Below are positions 18,331 through 25,932 of a stretch of 64,000 nucleotides of DNA, one piece after another. Position 1 is the first letter of the stretch, and every line of letters starts with the position of its first letter. The position numbers and the translations under genes were made by a program. The notes under the pieces are model-generated. The model worked only from the letters and a program-made list of their open reading frames with translations. It searched no databases and was not told where the DNA came from. Origin of the DNA: Paenibacillus sp. URB8-2 (lineage in GTDB: Bacteria; Bacillota; Bacilli; Paenibacillales; Paenibacillaceae); the NCBI RefSeq assembly GCF_013393385.1, contig NZ_AP023239.1, forward strand, positions 3,348,001 to 3,412,000, written 5' to 3'.

Positions 18331-19314
18331 TCACTCAACATCGCTAGGCAGCACGCGTTCCGGCGACAGCGTCTGGCTGACTGTTCCGAGCACCAGTCCC
18401 TTGGCCTTGATGCCGCGGATCATTCCGCGCAGCGCCTTGGATGACGAAGAGGTGGGATGCATGAGCACGAGTGTTCCCGGCTCCGCCTTCGCGGTAATTT
18501 TGGCAACGACCGATTCCGGAGAGGGATGGCGCCAGTCAACCGTATCAACCGTCCACAGCACCGTCTTCAGCCCCAATTCGCGGGCAATCTCCACGGTCTC
18601 CTGGTCAAAATCTCCCGAAGGTGGCGCAAACCACCGGTTATCGACTCCAAGGCTAGATTTCAGGAGCTTCTTCGTTTTGTCGATCTCCATAACAGCGCGC
18701 GCCCTGCTGAGCGTACTCATGTTCGGATGCGAATAAGCATGGTTCTCAATTTCATGCCCGCGCTTCTGAATCTCCCTGGCAAGTTCGTTGTTCTTACTCA
18801 GCCAACTGCCGTCCAGAAAAAACGTCGCCTTCACATGCTCCTCATCCAAAATGTTCAGCATCGGCACTATGTACTCATTCCCCCATGCGACGTTGATCAT
18901 CAGCGAGACCATCGGCTTGGCGGGATTGCCCCGGTAAATCGGCTGTGCCCCGAGATCGTCCAGCGAGACGGCAGGCGCGGTCTGTCTGTAAATATATTTA
19001 ATCGCACTGCCCGCAGGAAGCAGCAGAGCCCGCTTATAGGTCGATTCCACGTCGATCTCCAATCCGTTATAGCCGGGAATGGCCTTCCACACTCGATCCA
19101 CTCTTGCATTCACCGGCGGGCCGCTGATCTGCGCAGCTTTGGATTCAATGACACTGCGCAGTTCGTTCTCCGTATCTCCGAACGGCTTCAGAACGGCCAG
19201 TCCGTCGGAGGTATGCAGTTGCTCCAGCATGTTTTTTACCGGCCCGGCGCTGCTGCCGATTCCAATCACTACAGCCATGCAGGCCAGCACAGCCGCCGTT
19301 TTTTCAAGTCTCAT
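18331..19314 (-). CDS. ylxY: YlxY-like polysaccharide deacetylase-family protein
   Basis: A secreted or anchored NodB-fold protein of about 327 aa with an N-terminal hydrophobic segment (AAVLACMAVVIGIGSSAG). The metal His pair is kept in NHAYSHPNMS, and WFAPPSGDFDQE and VLMHPTSSS correspond to later family motifs. The usual catalytic TFDDG is replaced by MINVAWGNE, so the general-base Asp is missing; from memory, YlxY relatives share this. Activity on glycans is therefore uncertain. GGAGGA lies 7 bases before the ATG at 19314. Confidence 0.85.
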   Translation of the reverse strand: MRLEKTAAVLACMAVVIGIGSSAGPVKNMLEQLHTSDGLAVLKPFGDTENELRSVIESKAAQISGPPVNARVDRVWKAIPGYNGLEIDVESTYKRALLLPAGSAIKYIYRQTAPAVSLDDLGAQPIYRGNPAKPMVSLMINVAWGNEYIVPMLNILDEEHVKATFFLDGSWLSKNNELAREIQKRGHEIENHAYSHPNMSTLSRARAVMEIDKTKKLLKSSLGVDNRWFAPPSGDFDQETVEIARELGLKTVLWTVDTVDWRHPSPESVVAKITAKAEPGTLVLMHPTSSSSKALRGMIRGIKAKGLVLGTVSQTLSPERVLPSDVE

Positions 19315-19516
19315 CACGACTTCCTCCTACGCGCTTCGCCGACATATGGCCTTCGCTTTTAGCCAAACCGCCGGCCTCTCCAGAGGCCCGGCAGACACTT
19401 TCAGCCCTTTGTCCCAGCCTATGAGACAAGACGCCTTATTATGCCTCTGAGCTGCCAGGAACGGATATCCGCCGCGCTGCAGGAGCTGTCTGATGAGAAG
19501 GAAAGCTGCTTTAAGC

Positions 19517-19543
19517 AAAATAACTCCACAAAAGTGGAGTTAC
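19517..19543 (-). terminator. Second terminator after pnp
   Basis: Stem TAACTCCAC/GTGGAGTTA with a 4-nt loop and TTTTGC after it on the minus strand, directly after the first pnp terminator. The two form a tandem stop ahead of ylxY. The remaining gap to ylxY shows nothing else. Confidence 0.8.
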
Positions 19544-19548
19544 AGCTC

Positions 19549-19584
19549 AAAAAAAGAGCCAGAATTTAAGCTTCTGCCTCTTTT
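19549..19584 (-). terminator. First Rho-independent terminator after pnp
   Basis: Minus strand AAGAGGCAGAAG pairs with TTCTGGCTCTT, followed by TTTTTTT. It is 50 bp after the pnp stop. Confidence 0.9.
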
Positions 19585-19633
19585 CAAATTTAATGTAACA
19601 AATGAGCGTCGATTCCTGTCAAGATCCTAGGCC

Positions 19634-21730
19634 TTACGCCTTGGCTTCCGCGGTCAATACGGCTTTGCGCGACAGATTCACGCGGCCCTGCTGGTCGATT
19701 TCGGTAACTTTTACGGTGATGGTATCGCCGATTGCAACTACGTCTTCCACTTTGCCTACACGATCGGTTGACAGCTGCGAAATATGCACCAAACCGTCTT
19801 TGCCTGGTAAAATTTCCACAAAAGCTCCGAATTTCTCGATTCGCTTAACGGTGCCGACATAAATTTCGCCGACTTCAACCTCGCGTACGATGCCTTCGAT
19901 AATGGAACGCGCCTTTTTAATCATCTCCTCATCCGAAGAAGCGATGAATACGCGGCCGTCCTGCTCGATGTCAATCTTCACGCCGGTCTCTTCGATGATT
20001 TTGTTGATGATTTTGCCGCCTGCGCCGATAACGTCGCGGATTTTGTCCGGGTTGATCTGAATGATGATAATTTTGGGCGCATATTGAGAAAGGCTCTCTC
20101 TCGGTTTGGAAATGGCCTCCATCATTTTGCTCAAAATAAACATCCGGCCTTCTTTGGCCTGCCCAAGCGCTTCTTGCAGAATTTGACGGTCGATGCCATC
20201 GATTTTGATGTCCATTTGAATCGCGGTTACGCCTTCCGCCGTACCTGCCACTTTGAAGTCCATGTCGCCGAGATGGTCTTCCATGCCTTGAATATCGGTC
20301 AGGATGGATACATGCTCACCATCTTTGATTAGACCCATCGCCACACCGGCAACCGGGGCTTTAATCGGAACGCCCGCATCCATCATCGCCAGGGTACTAG
20401 CGCAAATGCTCGCCTGTGAAGTCGATCCGTTCGATTCCAGCACCTCGGATACGAGGCGGATCGTGTACGGGAATTCGGTTTCGCTTGGAATAACTTTGGA
20501 CAAGGCGCGTTCACCTAGCGCTCCGTGACCGATTTCGCGGCGCCCAGGCGCTCTCAGCGGACGGGCTTCCCCTACGCTGAACGGCGGGAAGTTATAGTGA
20601 TGCATGAACCGTTTCGTTTCGGTCAAATCGATGCCGTCGAGAATCTGCACATCGCCGAGCGCGCCGAGCGTACATACGCTGAGGGCCTGCGTCTGGCCGC
20701 GGGTGAACAATCCCGAACCGTGGGTGCGCGGCAGCAGCGACGTATCGCAATCAATCGGGCGGATCTCGTTCAGCTTCCGGCCGTCCGGACGAACCTTGTC
20801 ATGGGTAATCAGACGTCTGACTTCTTCCTTGACGATATCGTGCAGTACTTCCTTCACATCGCCAATCAGCTCAGGCGTTTCGATATACTTCTCCATGAAA
20901 TATTCTACCGTCTCGTTGCTGATTGCGTCGATTGCATCCTGACGGGCATGCTTCTCGGCAATCTTAACCGCCTCTACCAGCCGCTCCTGAGCATAAGCGC
21001 GGACCTCGGCATTCACTTCGGCGTTAACGGCGTGCAGCTTCACGGTCATTTTTTCCTTGCCGGCAATCTGCACCAGCTCTTCAATCTTCGCTACAATGCC
21101 ACGGATTTCTTCATGCCCGAACATGATCGCTTCCAGCATGATTTCTTCCGGCACTTCATTCGCTTCCGCTTCCACCATCATGATGGCGTCTTTCGTTCCG
21201 GCTACAACCAGAAAGATTTCGCTCTCTGCCTGCTGCGCGATCGTCGGGTTGACGATAAACTGACCGTTAATGCGGCCAACCACTACACCGCCGATTGGAC
21301 CGCTAAACGGCACATCGGAAATGCTGAGCGCAGCGGACGTTCCAATCATAGCCGCGATTTCAGGAGAGCAGTCCTGATCGACGCTCATTACCAGGTTCAG
21401 CACCTGCACGTCGTTGCGGAAGCCTTCGGGGAACAACGGACGAATCGGACGGTCTGTCAGACGGCTGGACAAAATCGCTTTTTCACTCGGTCTGCCTTCG
21501 CGTTTGATGAAGCCGCCCGGAATTTTACCGACTGCATACAAGCGTTCTTCATAGTTCACGGTAAGCGGAAAAAAGTCCAAATCCTTCGGCTCGCTTGAAG
21601 CCGTTACCGTACAGAGTACCGACGTATCGCCGTAACGGACCATAACGGCGGCGTTCGCCTGCTTGGCAAGCCGTCCCGTTTCCAGCACCAGGGTTCTGCC
21701 CCCGAGCTGCATTTCTACATGCTTTTCCAT
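19634..21730 (-). CDS. pnp: Polyribonucleotide nucleotidyltransferase (PNPase)
   Basis: A phosphorolytic 3'-5' exoribonuclease of 698 aa. Two RNase PH domains flank a helical domain. The second has the [16 protein letters not shown] and [15 protein letters not shown] elements. A KH domain lies at about 557-617 ([12 protein letters not shown]) and an S1 domain at about 627-695 ([20 protein letters not shown]). The start at 21730 (MEKHVEM) follows AAGGAGGGAC; the frame opens 17 codons earlier. It lies downstream of rpsO as in most bacteria, with a palindromic element (21855-21909) in the gap. Confidence 0.96.
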   Translation of the reverse strand: MEKHVEMQLGGRTLVLETGRLAKQANAAVMVRYGDTSVLCTVTASSEPKDLDFFPLTVNYEERLYAVGKIPGGFIKREGRPSEKAILSSRLTDRPIRPLFPEGFRNDVQVLNLVMSVDQDCSPEIAAMIGTSAALSISDVPFSGPIGGVVVGRINGQFIVNPTIAQQAESEIFLVVAGTKDAIMMVEAEANEVPEEIMLEAIMFGHEEIRGIVAKIEELVQIAGKEKMTVKLHAVNAEVNAEVRAYAQERLVEAVKIAEKHARQDAIDAISNETVEYFMEKYIETPELIGDVKEVLHDIVKEEVRRLITHDKVRPDGRKLNEIRPIDCDTSLLPRTHGSGLFTRGQTQALSVCTLGALGDVQILDGIDLTETKRFMHHYNFPPFSVGEARPLRAPGRREIGHGALGERALSKVIPSETEFPYTIRLVSEVLESNGSTSQASICASTLAMMDAGVPIKAPVAGVAMGLIKDGEHVSILTDIQGMEDHLGDMDFKVAGTAEGVTAIQMDIKIDGIDRQILQEALGQAKEGRMFILSKMMEAISKPRESLSQYAPKIIIIQINPDKIRDVIGAGGKIINKIIEETGVKIDIEQDGRVFIASSDEEMIKKARSIIEGIVREVEVGEIYVGTVKRIEKFGAFVEILPGKDGLVHISQLSTDRVGKVEDVVAIGDTITVKVTEIDQQGRVNLSRKAVLTAEAKA

Positions 21731-21854
21731 AAAGTCCCTCCTTGGATGGCAGCAGACCCGCTCAACCTGTAGCAGGTTCATCTGATCTGCTCAAAATAAA
21801 ACGGCGTATACTATGATGGGGCTATACGCGCGTTCTCTATGCAATACAAGATAA

Positions 21855-21909
21855 CCCCACAAAGTGAAGCCCTGGGAGTTGAATCACACTCAGGTACTTT
21901 GCGGGGACC
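21855..21909 (-). repeat. Palindromic element, family C, copy 1 (rpsO-pnp gap)
   Basis: Minus strand CCCCGCAAAGT pairs with ACTTTGTGGGG (11 bp, one G-U), and an inner GAGT/ACTC hairpin is possible. It aligns without gaps to 44296-44350, with 43 of 55 positions the same. It lies in the 376-bp gap between rpsO and pnp and would form a stem-loop in the pnp leader. No T-run follows closely, so it is not an ordinary terminator. Confidence 0.7.
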
Positions 21910-22020
21910 TCAAAATCTTCAATTGTTAATCAAGGTCCGCATGACCTTTCGCATAGGGGAAAAGAGCTGTTTTTAACGTTCTTAGTGTTCGATCACTGCT
22001 AAATTTTTCCCCAATTTTCA

Positions 22021-22087
22021 AAAAGCAACCCAGTTGTCCCGTTGACGCTTCTTGGAAGCACATACGGTATACAACCAGGCTGCTTTA
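22021..22087 (-). terminator. Terminator after rpsO
   Basis: Minus strand AAAGCAGCC.GGTTGT pairs across a partly structured 33-nt loop with ACAACTGGGTTGCTTT, followed by TTTG. It lies 20 bp after the rpsO stop. The large loop makes partial read-through into pnp plausible. Confidence 0.7.
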
Positions 22088-22106
22088 AGGGTAAACTTAT
22101 GGATTA

Positions 22107-22376
22107 TTAACGACGCAATCCCAGTTTCTCGATCAAAGCACTGTAACGCTGCACGTCTTTGTTCTTCAAATACGCGAGCAGTTTACGGCGTTGACCTACC
22201 ATCTTCAGCAATCCGCGGCGGGAATGATGATCCTTCTTGTGCGTACGCAAATGGTCGGTCAGATTAACGATATTCTCCGTGAGGATAGCAATTTGCACCT
22301 CTGGAGATCCGGTATCGGATTCATGAGTTTTGTGCTCGTCGATCAGTTGGTGCTTGCGTTCTTGAGTCAATGCCAT
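22107..22376 (-). CDS. rpsO: 30S ribosomal protein S15
   Basis: A primary binder of 16S rRNA in the 30S platform, 89 aa, the standard length. Clear family segments are [39 protein letters not shown] and RRKLLAYLK. The start at 22376 (MALTQERK) has GAAGGAGGTG eight bases ahead; the frame extends 22 codons further upstream into the leader. S15 often represses its own mRNA through a leader structure (see 22377-22445). Confidence 0.97.
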   Translation of the reverse strand: MALTQERKHQLIDEHKTHESDTGSPEVQIAILTENIVNLTDHLRTHKKDHHSRRGLLKMVGQRRKLLAYLKNKDVQRYSALIEKLGLRR

Positions 22377-22450
22377 CCTGTTCACCTCCTTCATTATAAT
22401 CGCCAGTGGCCTCGTCACCGTCGGTGACACTCGAATGACCAAGCCAAGGT
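22377..22450 (-). promoter_or_regulatory. Candidate S15-binding leader of rpsO
   Basis: The 5' UTR holds a perfect hairpin GTCACC-GAC-GGTGAC, flanked by GGTC and GGCC that can pair to form a junction just before the ribosome site. This is the sort of structure that S15 uses for autoregulation in other bacteria, but the known classes vary and I cannot assign one. Confidence 0.4.
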
Positions 22451-22481
22451 TATGGATGCTGACAATCCAGCAACGTTAATC

Positions 22482-22510
22482 AGTATAGCACTATATAAAG
22501 TAAAAGTAAA
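22482..22510 (-). promoter_or_regulatory. Sigma-A promoter for rpsO(-pnp)
   Basis: Minus strand TTTACT at 22510-22505, a 17-nt spacer, TATACT at 22487-22482. It lies about 105 bp before rpsO. Confidence 0.7.
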
Positions 22511-22581
22511 CGTCGCCGCCGGAAAGATCCGGCAATGCAACAGGTAAGATTTATAAATGCCAAATGCAGAAATAACAAAGA

Positions 22582-23526
22582 TCAATATTCTTGCAAAATC
22601 TTCCCGGCTGTCTTCGCATCCTCGCGGATTTGCGCGATCAAGGACTCCACCGAATCGAACCTGTGCTCCGGACGGATAAAAGAAACCAGTTCCACCATCA
22701 TTTCTTGGCCGTACAAATCTCCGGAAAAATCCAACAGATGAACCTCAAACGTTGGCGTGGTAACTCCTTCGTGAAAGGTCGGTTTCACACCTACATTCAT
22801 GACTCCGGGCATCGCCTTTCCATTATGGAAAGCACGAACGGCATACACGCCTCTGGACGGTATGACATACCGGTCCTCAAGCTCCAGATTCGCGGTCGGA
22901 AACCCGATGGTGCGTCCGCGCTTCTCGCCGTGAGCCACCGTTCCCCGCAGATGGTAGCGCCGGCCGAACCAAAAGTTGACCAGCTCTACTTCCCCACTCT
23001 GCAGGCCTTTTCGGATACCGGAGCTGCTCACCTTCACGCCATTCAGCAAGAACGGCGGAACAGTCTCCACTCTCATGGACCCGTTCCCAAGCAAACGCAG
23101 CATATCGGCGTCTCCTTCGCCCATATAGCCGAAGCGGAAGTCGAATCCGACAACGGCCGTAGTAATCTTCAGGGGCAGAAGCATTCCGAGCACAAAGTCC
23201 CGCGGGCTCACCCGGGAGAGTTCCTCATTAAATTCGATGACGAATAAAATATCGACGCCCATCCCTGCAAGCAGTTCGCTCTTATCGCGGGGGGGAGTCA
23301 AATATCCTTCGTAATCCCCTTTTCCCATAACATCTTTAGGGTGAGGATAGAAAGTCATGACCGCTGCCGGCACGCCTTCTTTGCGGGCCAGAGCCACGGC
23401 GGAGGAGATGACGCTGACATGCCCTCGGTGCAGGCCGTCGAATTGACCCAAGGCGGCAATCTGGGGCTGCGCCCACTCTGCTGCAGTCTCCGGCGGCATC
23501 GGATAGGTTAACGTTACGGTTCTCAC
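22582..23526 (-). CDS. ribF: Bifunctional riboflavin kinase / FAD synthetase
   Basis: Converts riboflavin to FMN and FAD. About 314 aa. The N-terminal adenylyltransferase has LGQFDGLHRGHVSVI and GFDFRFGYMGEGD, then ISSSGIRK-like VSSSGIRKGL. The C-terminal kinase has HGEKRGRTIGFPTANLEL and GVMNVGVKPTF. The start is taken as GTG at 23526 (VRTVTLTYP), seven bases after AGGTGAG; the frame opens six codons earlier. It follows truB, the usual order, with a family P element in between. Confidence 0.93.
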   Translation of the reverse strand: MRTVTLTYPMPPETAAEWAQPQIAALGQFDGLHRGHVSVISSAVALARKEGVPAAVMTFYPHPKDVMGKGDYEGYLTPPRDKSELLAGMGVDILFVIEFNEELSRVSPRDFVLGMLLPLKITTAVVGFDFRFGYMGEGDADMLRLLGNGSMRVETVPPFLLNGVKVSSSGIRKGLQSGEVELVNFWFGRRYHLRGTVAHGEKRGRTIGFPTANLELEDRYVIPSRGVYAVRAFHNGKAMPGVMNVGVKPTFHEGVTTPTFEVHLLDFSGDLYGQEMMVELVSFIRPEHRFDSVESLIAQIREDAKTAGKILQEY

Positions 23527-23556
23527 GCTGTTTCTCACCTGCACTTCACTTAGTTA

Positions 23557-23647
23557 AGAAGAAACGGCGGCGCCGCCCTTTAAAGGCGGCGTTCGTTTCT
23601 CGAAAAATAAGACAAAAGATATTACCAAGCTTAAACTCATATATTTT
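23557..23647 (-). repeat. Interspersed palindromic element, family P, copy 2
   Basis: GAAACG..GCCGCCCTT / AAAGGCGGC..CGTTTC hairpin with a tail (AAATAAGAC, AAGCTTAAA, CATATATTT) like those of copies 1 and 3. It fills the truB-ribF gap and its tail reaches the truB stop. Confidence 0.7.
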
Positions 23648-24563
23648 AATCCGCTTGGGCAAATACTTTCACGGGAGCGATCGAACCGGTGTCTTCGCAT
23701 TCGTAAATCCCGAGAAAGCCTCCATGCAGGTCATAGAGCCGAAAGGGACCTTTTTCTTGGACTTCGGGCGTCACAAACCGGGCTGAAAGCCGCTGTCCCT
23801 GCAGAGCGGCTGTCTTCTTCTCATCCGCCACTTTATGGGCAGGAAGATGGCGGATGGCCTCATCAGCCGGAATAAGATATTCCTGAAGAGTCCCGTTCGC
23901 CCGGCGCTCGCCGATTTCTTCAAGAGACAGGCAGCGGTCCGCCCGGATTCCCGCCGACATCGTGCGTTCGAGCTTGACCATTACGCCGGGCAGCCCCAGC
24001 GCACGCCCAATATCGACGCAGAGCGTACGGATATAGGTGCCTTTGGAGCATAGTACCCGGAAAGTAATATCCGGGAATCTGCCGTTCCAGACCATATCCG
24101 ACATCTCGATCTCGTAAATCTCAACCTGCCGGCTTTTGCGCTCTACCGTTTTGCCCTCGCGGGCCAACTCGTAGAGACGCTTGCCGCCCACCTTGACGGC
24201 TGAATACATCGGAGGCGTCTGAGAAATGATCCTCCTGAAAGATTCCAGCGTTCGCTTTACCTCTTCTTCAGTCACCCGTATATCATCCGCCGTTTCCGTC
24301 ACTGTCCCGGTCAGGTCTTCCGTATCGCTGGACATGCCAAGACGCAATGTGGCGATATATTCTTTAGGAAGCTCTTGAATATATTCGACAATTCGCGTGG
24401 CCCGTCCAAGGCAAAGCGGAAGAACGCCGGTAACCTGGGGATCCAGCGTGCCGGCATGTCCGATTCTTTTCATACCGAGCAGGCGCCGTGTCTTGGCAAC
24501 GACATCATGCGAGGTAAAGCCGGCCGGCTTGTACACCGCCAGAACACCTTCGAGCTCACTCAT
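23646..24563 (-). CDS. truB: tRNA pseudouridine(55) synthase
   Basis: Makes pseudouridine 55 in the T-loop of tRNAs. 305 aa. The catalytic Asp lies in the motif IGHAGTLDPQVTGVLPL near residue 41; YIATLRLGMSSDTEDLTG and SKGTYIRTLCVDIGRALG are further family motifs. A C-terminal PUA-like domain runs from about residue 235. Its ATG overlaps the nrnA stop. Confidence 0.95.
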   Translation of the reverse strand: MSELEGVLAVYKPAGFTSHDVVAKTRRLLGMKRIGHAGTLDPQVTGVLPLCLGRATRIVEYIQELPKEYIATLRLGMSSDTEDLTGTVTETADDIRVTEEEVKRTLESFRRIISQTPPMYSAVKVGGKRLYELAREGKTVERKSRQVEIYEIEMSDMVWNGRFPDITFRVLCSKGTYIRTLCVDIGRALGLPGVMVKLERTMSAGIRADRCLSLEEIGERRANGTLQEYLIPADEAIRHLPAHKVADEKKTAALQGQRLSARFVTPEVQEKGPFRLYDLHGGFLGIYECEDTGSIAPVKVFAQAD

Positions 24564-25537
24564 AGCACCCGTTTGACCTCCTTAAGCACAAGCGAAACCG
24601 CTTGGTCCAGAGGCAAATCCAGCTTGGCACCGGCTGCGCGGGTATGCCCCCCGCCTCCGAAAATTTGAGCCAGGGCGGCCACATCCACTTTACCGGCGGA
24701 ACGAAAACTGACCTTAACCGCCCCGTCGTGAATAACCTTGAACAGCATGCCGACTTCAACTCCCTGGATGTTCCGGGGATAATTGACGATCCCTTCCAAA
24801 TCCTCGTTGGCAGCGCCGCAGTCAACCATATCCTGATTCGTGATAGAGACCCAGGCGATGTCGCCTTCCGGCGTCAATTGCAGTCCTTCAAGCGCTCTGC
24901 TAAGGATTTTCAGCTGTGGCAGCGTCATTTCCTCCAGTAGCGTCTCTGCCAGCTCCGGTCCGTTCACTCCAAGCGATAACAGCTCCGAAGCAATCTCCAT
25001 CACTTTGGGAGAAGTATTGGCATACCGGAAACCGCCGGTATCGGTCAAAAGGCCGGTATAAACGGCCGTCGCGATATCGGCGTCCCAACGGATGTCGAAC
25101 TGCTTCAGCAGATCAAATAAAATTTCGGCCGTGGCCGCTGCGTCCGGCTTGATCAGTTGTACCGTCCCGTAGCCGTTGTTCGTCGGATGATGATCGATAT
25201 TAACAATAGACGCATCCGGCTCAAAATGCCGCTGAGTCTGGCCGACGCGCTGAAAATCGGCACAGTCAACGCATATGACATTGCTGTACATACGCTCTGG
25301 AGGGTTTGCCGACATATCGGCAATTTCCCCAGCCTTCCAGAGATACTTCATACGGGTCGGGATTGGCCCTTCGTTCAGCATAGTGTATTTCTTGCCCAGA
25401 CATGAGAGAAGCCAGCCCACCGCTAGGGTCGAGCTGACTGCATCTCCGTCCGGCTGAATATGCGACACTACAAGATAATCATCGTGATCCAGCAGATACT
25501 GACGTGTCTGCCGAAGACTTTGTTCATAGCTCTGCAT
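24560..25537 (-). CDS. nrnA: Bifunctional oligoribonuclease / PAP phosphatase (NrnA)
   Basis: A DHH/DHHA1 phosphoesterase of about 325 aa that degrades short oligoribonucleotides and dephosphorylates pAp. The metal-site motifs are SHIQPDGDAVSS (near residue 25), VDCADFQRVG, NIDHHPTNNGYG and TDTGGFRYAN. The DHHA1 end has FGGGGHTRAAG. The start at 25537 (MQSYEQSL) follows AAAGGAGACGGCGA; the Arg-rich extension of the open frame upstream overlaps rbfA and is unlikely to be translated. Confidence 0.93.
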   Translation of the reverse strand: MQSYEQSLRQTRQYLLDHDDYLVVSHIQPDGDAVSSTLAVGWLLSCLGKKYTMLNEGPIPTRMKYLWKAGEIADMSANPPERMYSNVICVDCADFQRVGQTQRHFEPDASIVNIDHHPTNNGYGTVQLIKPDAAATAEILFDLLKQFDIRWDADIATAVYTGLLTDTGGFRYANTSPKVMEIASELLSLGVNGPELAETLLEEMTLPQLKILSRALEGLQLTPEGDIAWVSITNQDMVDCGAANEDLEGIVNYPRNIQGVEVGMLFKVIHDGAVKVSFRSAGKVDVAALAQIFGGGGHTRAAGAKLDLPLDQAVSLVLKEVKRVL

Positions 25538-25553
25538 TCGCCGTCTCCTTTGG

Positions 25554-25913
25554 TTATTCCTGACTCTCGTCCTGCTTGCCGATTTCGCCAAGCAGCTTCT
25601 CAATCCGGCTGCCATAGGCTACGGATTCGTCGAATTTGAAGATCAGCTCCGGCGTATGCCGGAGGCGGATCGCCTTGCCAAGCTCGGAACGCAGAAAGCC
25701 GTTCGCTTTCTCGATCGCCTTAAGCGATGCGCTCTTCTGCTCATCGTCTCCGAAAACGCTAAGGTATACTTTCGCTTGGGAAAGGTCATTGGTAACATCG
25801 ACGCCGGTAACCGTAACGAACCCGACCCGGGGGTCTTTAAGCTCGCCTTGAATCAATCGGCTGAGTTCCTTCTTGATCTGTTCTCCTACGCGTCCGGCTC
25901 TTATTTTAGACAT
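25554..25913 (-). CDS. rbfA: 30S ribosome-binding factor A
   Basis: A small-subunit maturation factor with a type II KH fold, about 119 aa. Family segments: RAGRVGEQIKKELSRLIQ, DPRVGFVTVTGVDVTNDLSQAKVY and RLRHTPELIFKFDES. The ATG at 25913 has AGAGGTG seven bases ahead; an ATG two codons earlier is an alternative. It follows infB by about 20 bp. Confidence 0.95.
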   Translation of the reverse strand: MSKIRAGRVGEQIKKELSRLIQGELKDPRVGFVTVTGVDVTNDLSQAKVYLSVFGDDEQKSASLKAIEKANGFLRSELGKAIRLRHTPELIFKFDESVAYGSRIEKLLGEIGKQDESQE

Positions 25914-25932
25914 GTTCATTCACCTCTTTAGG

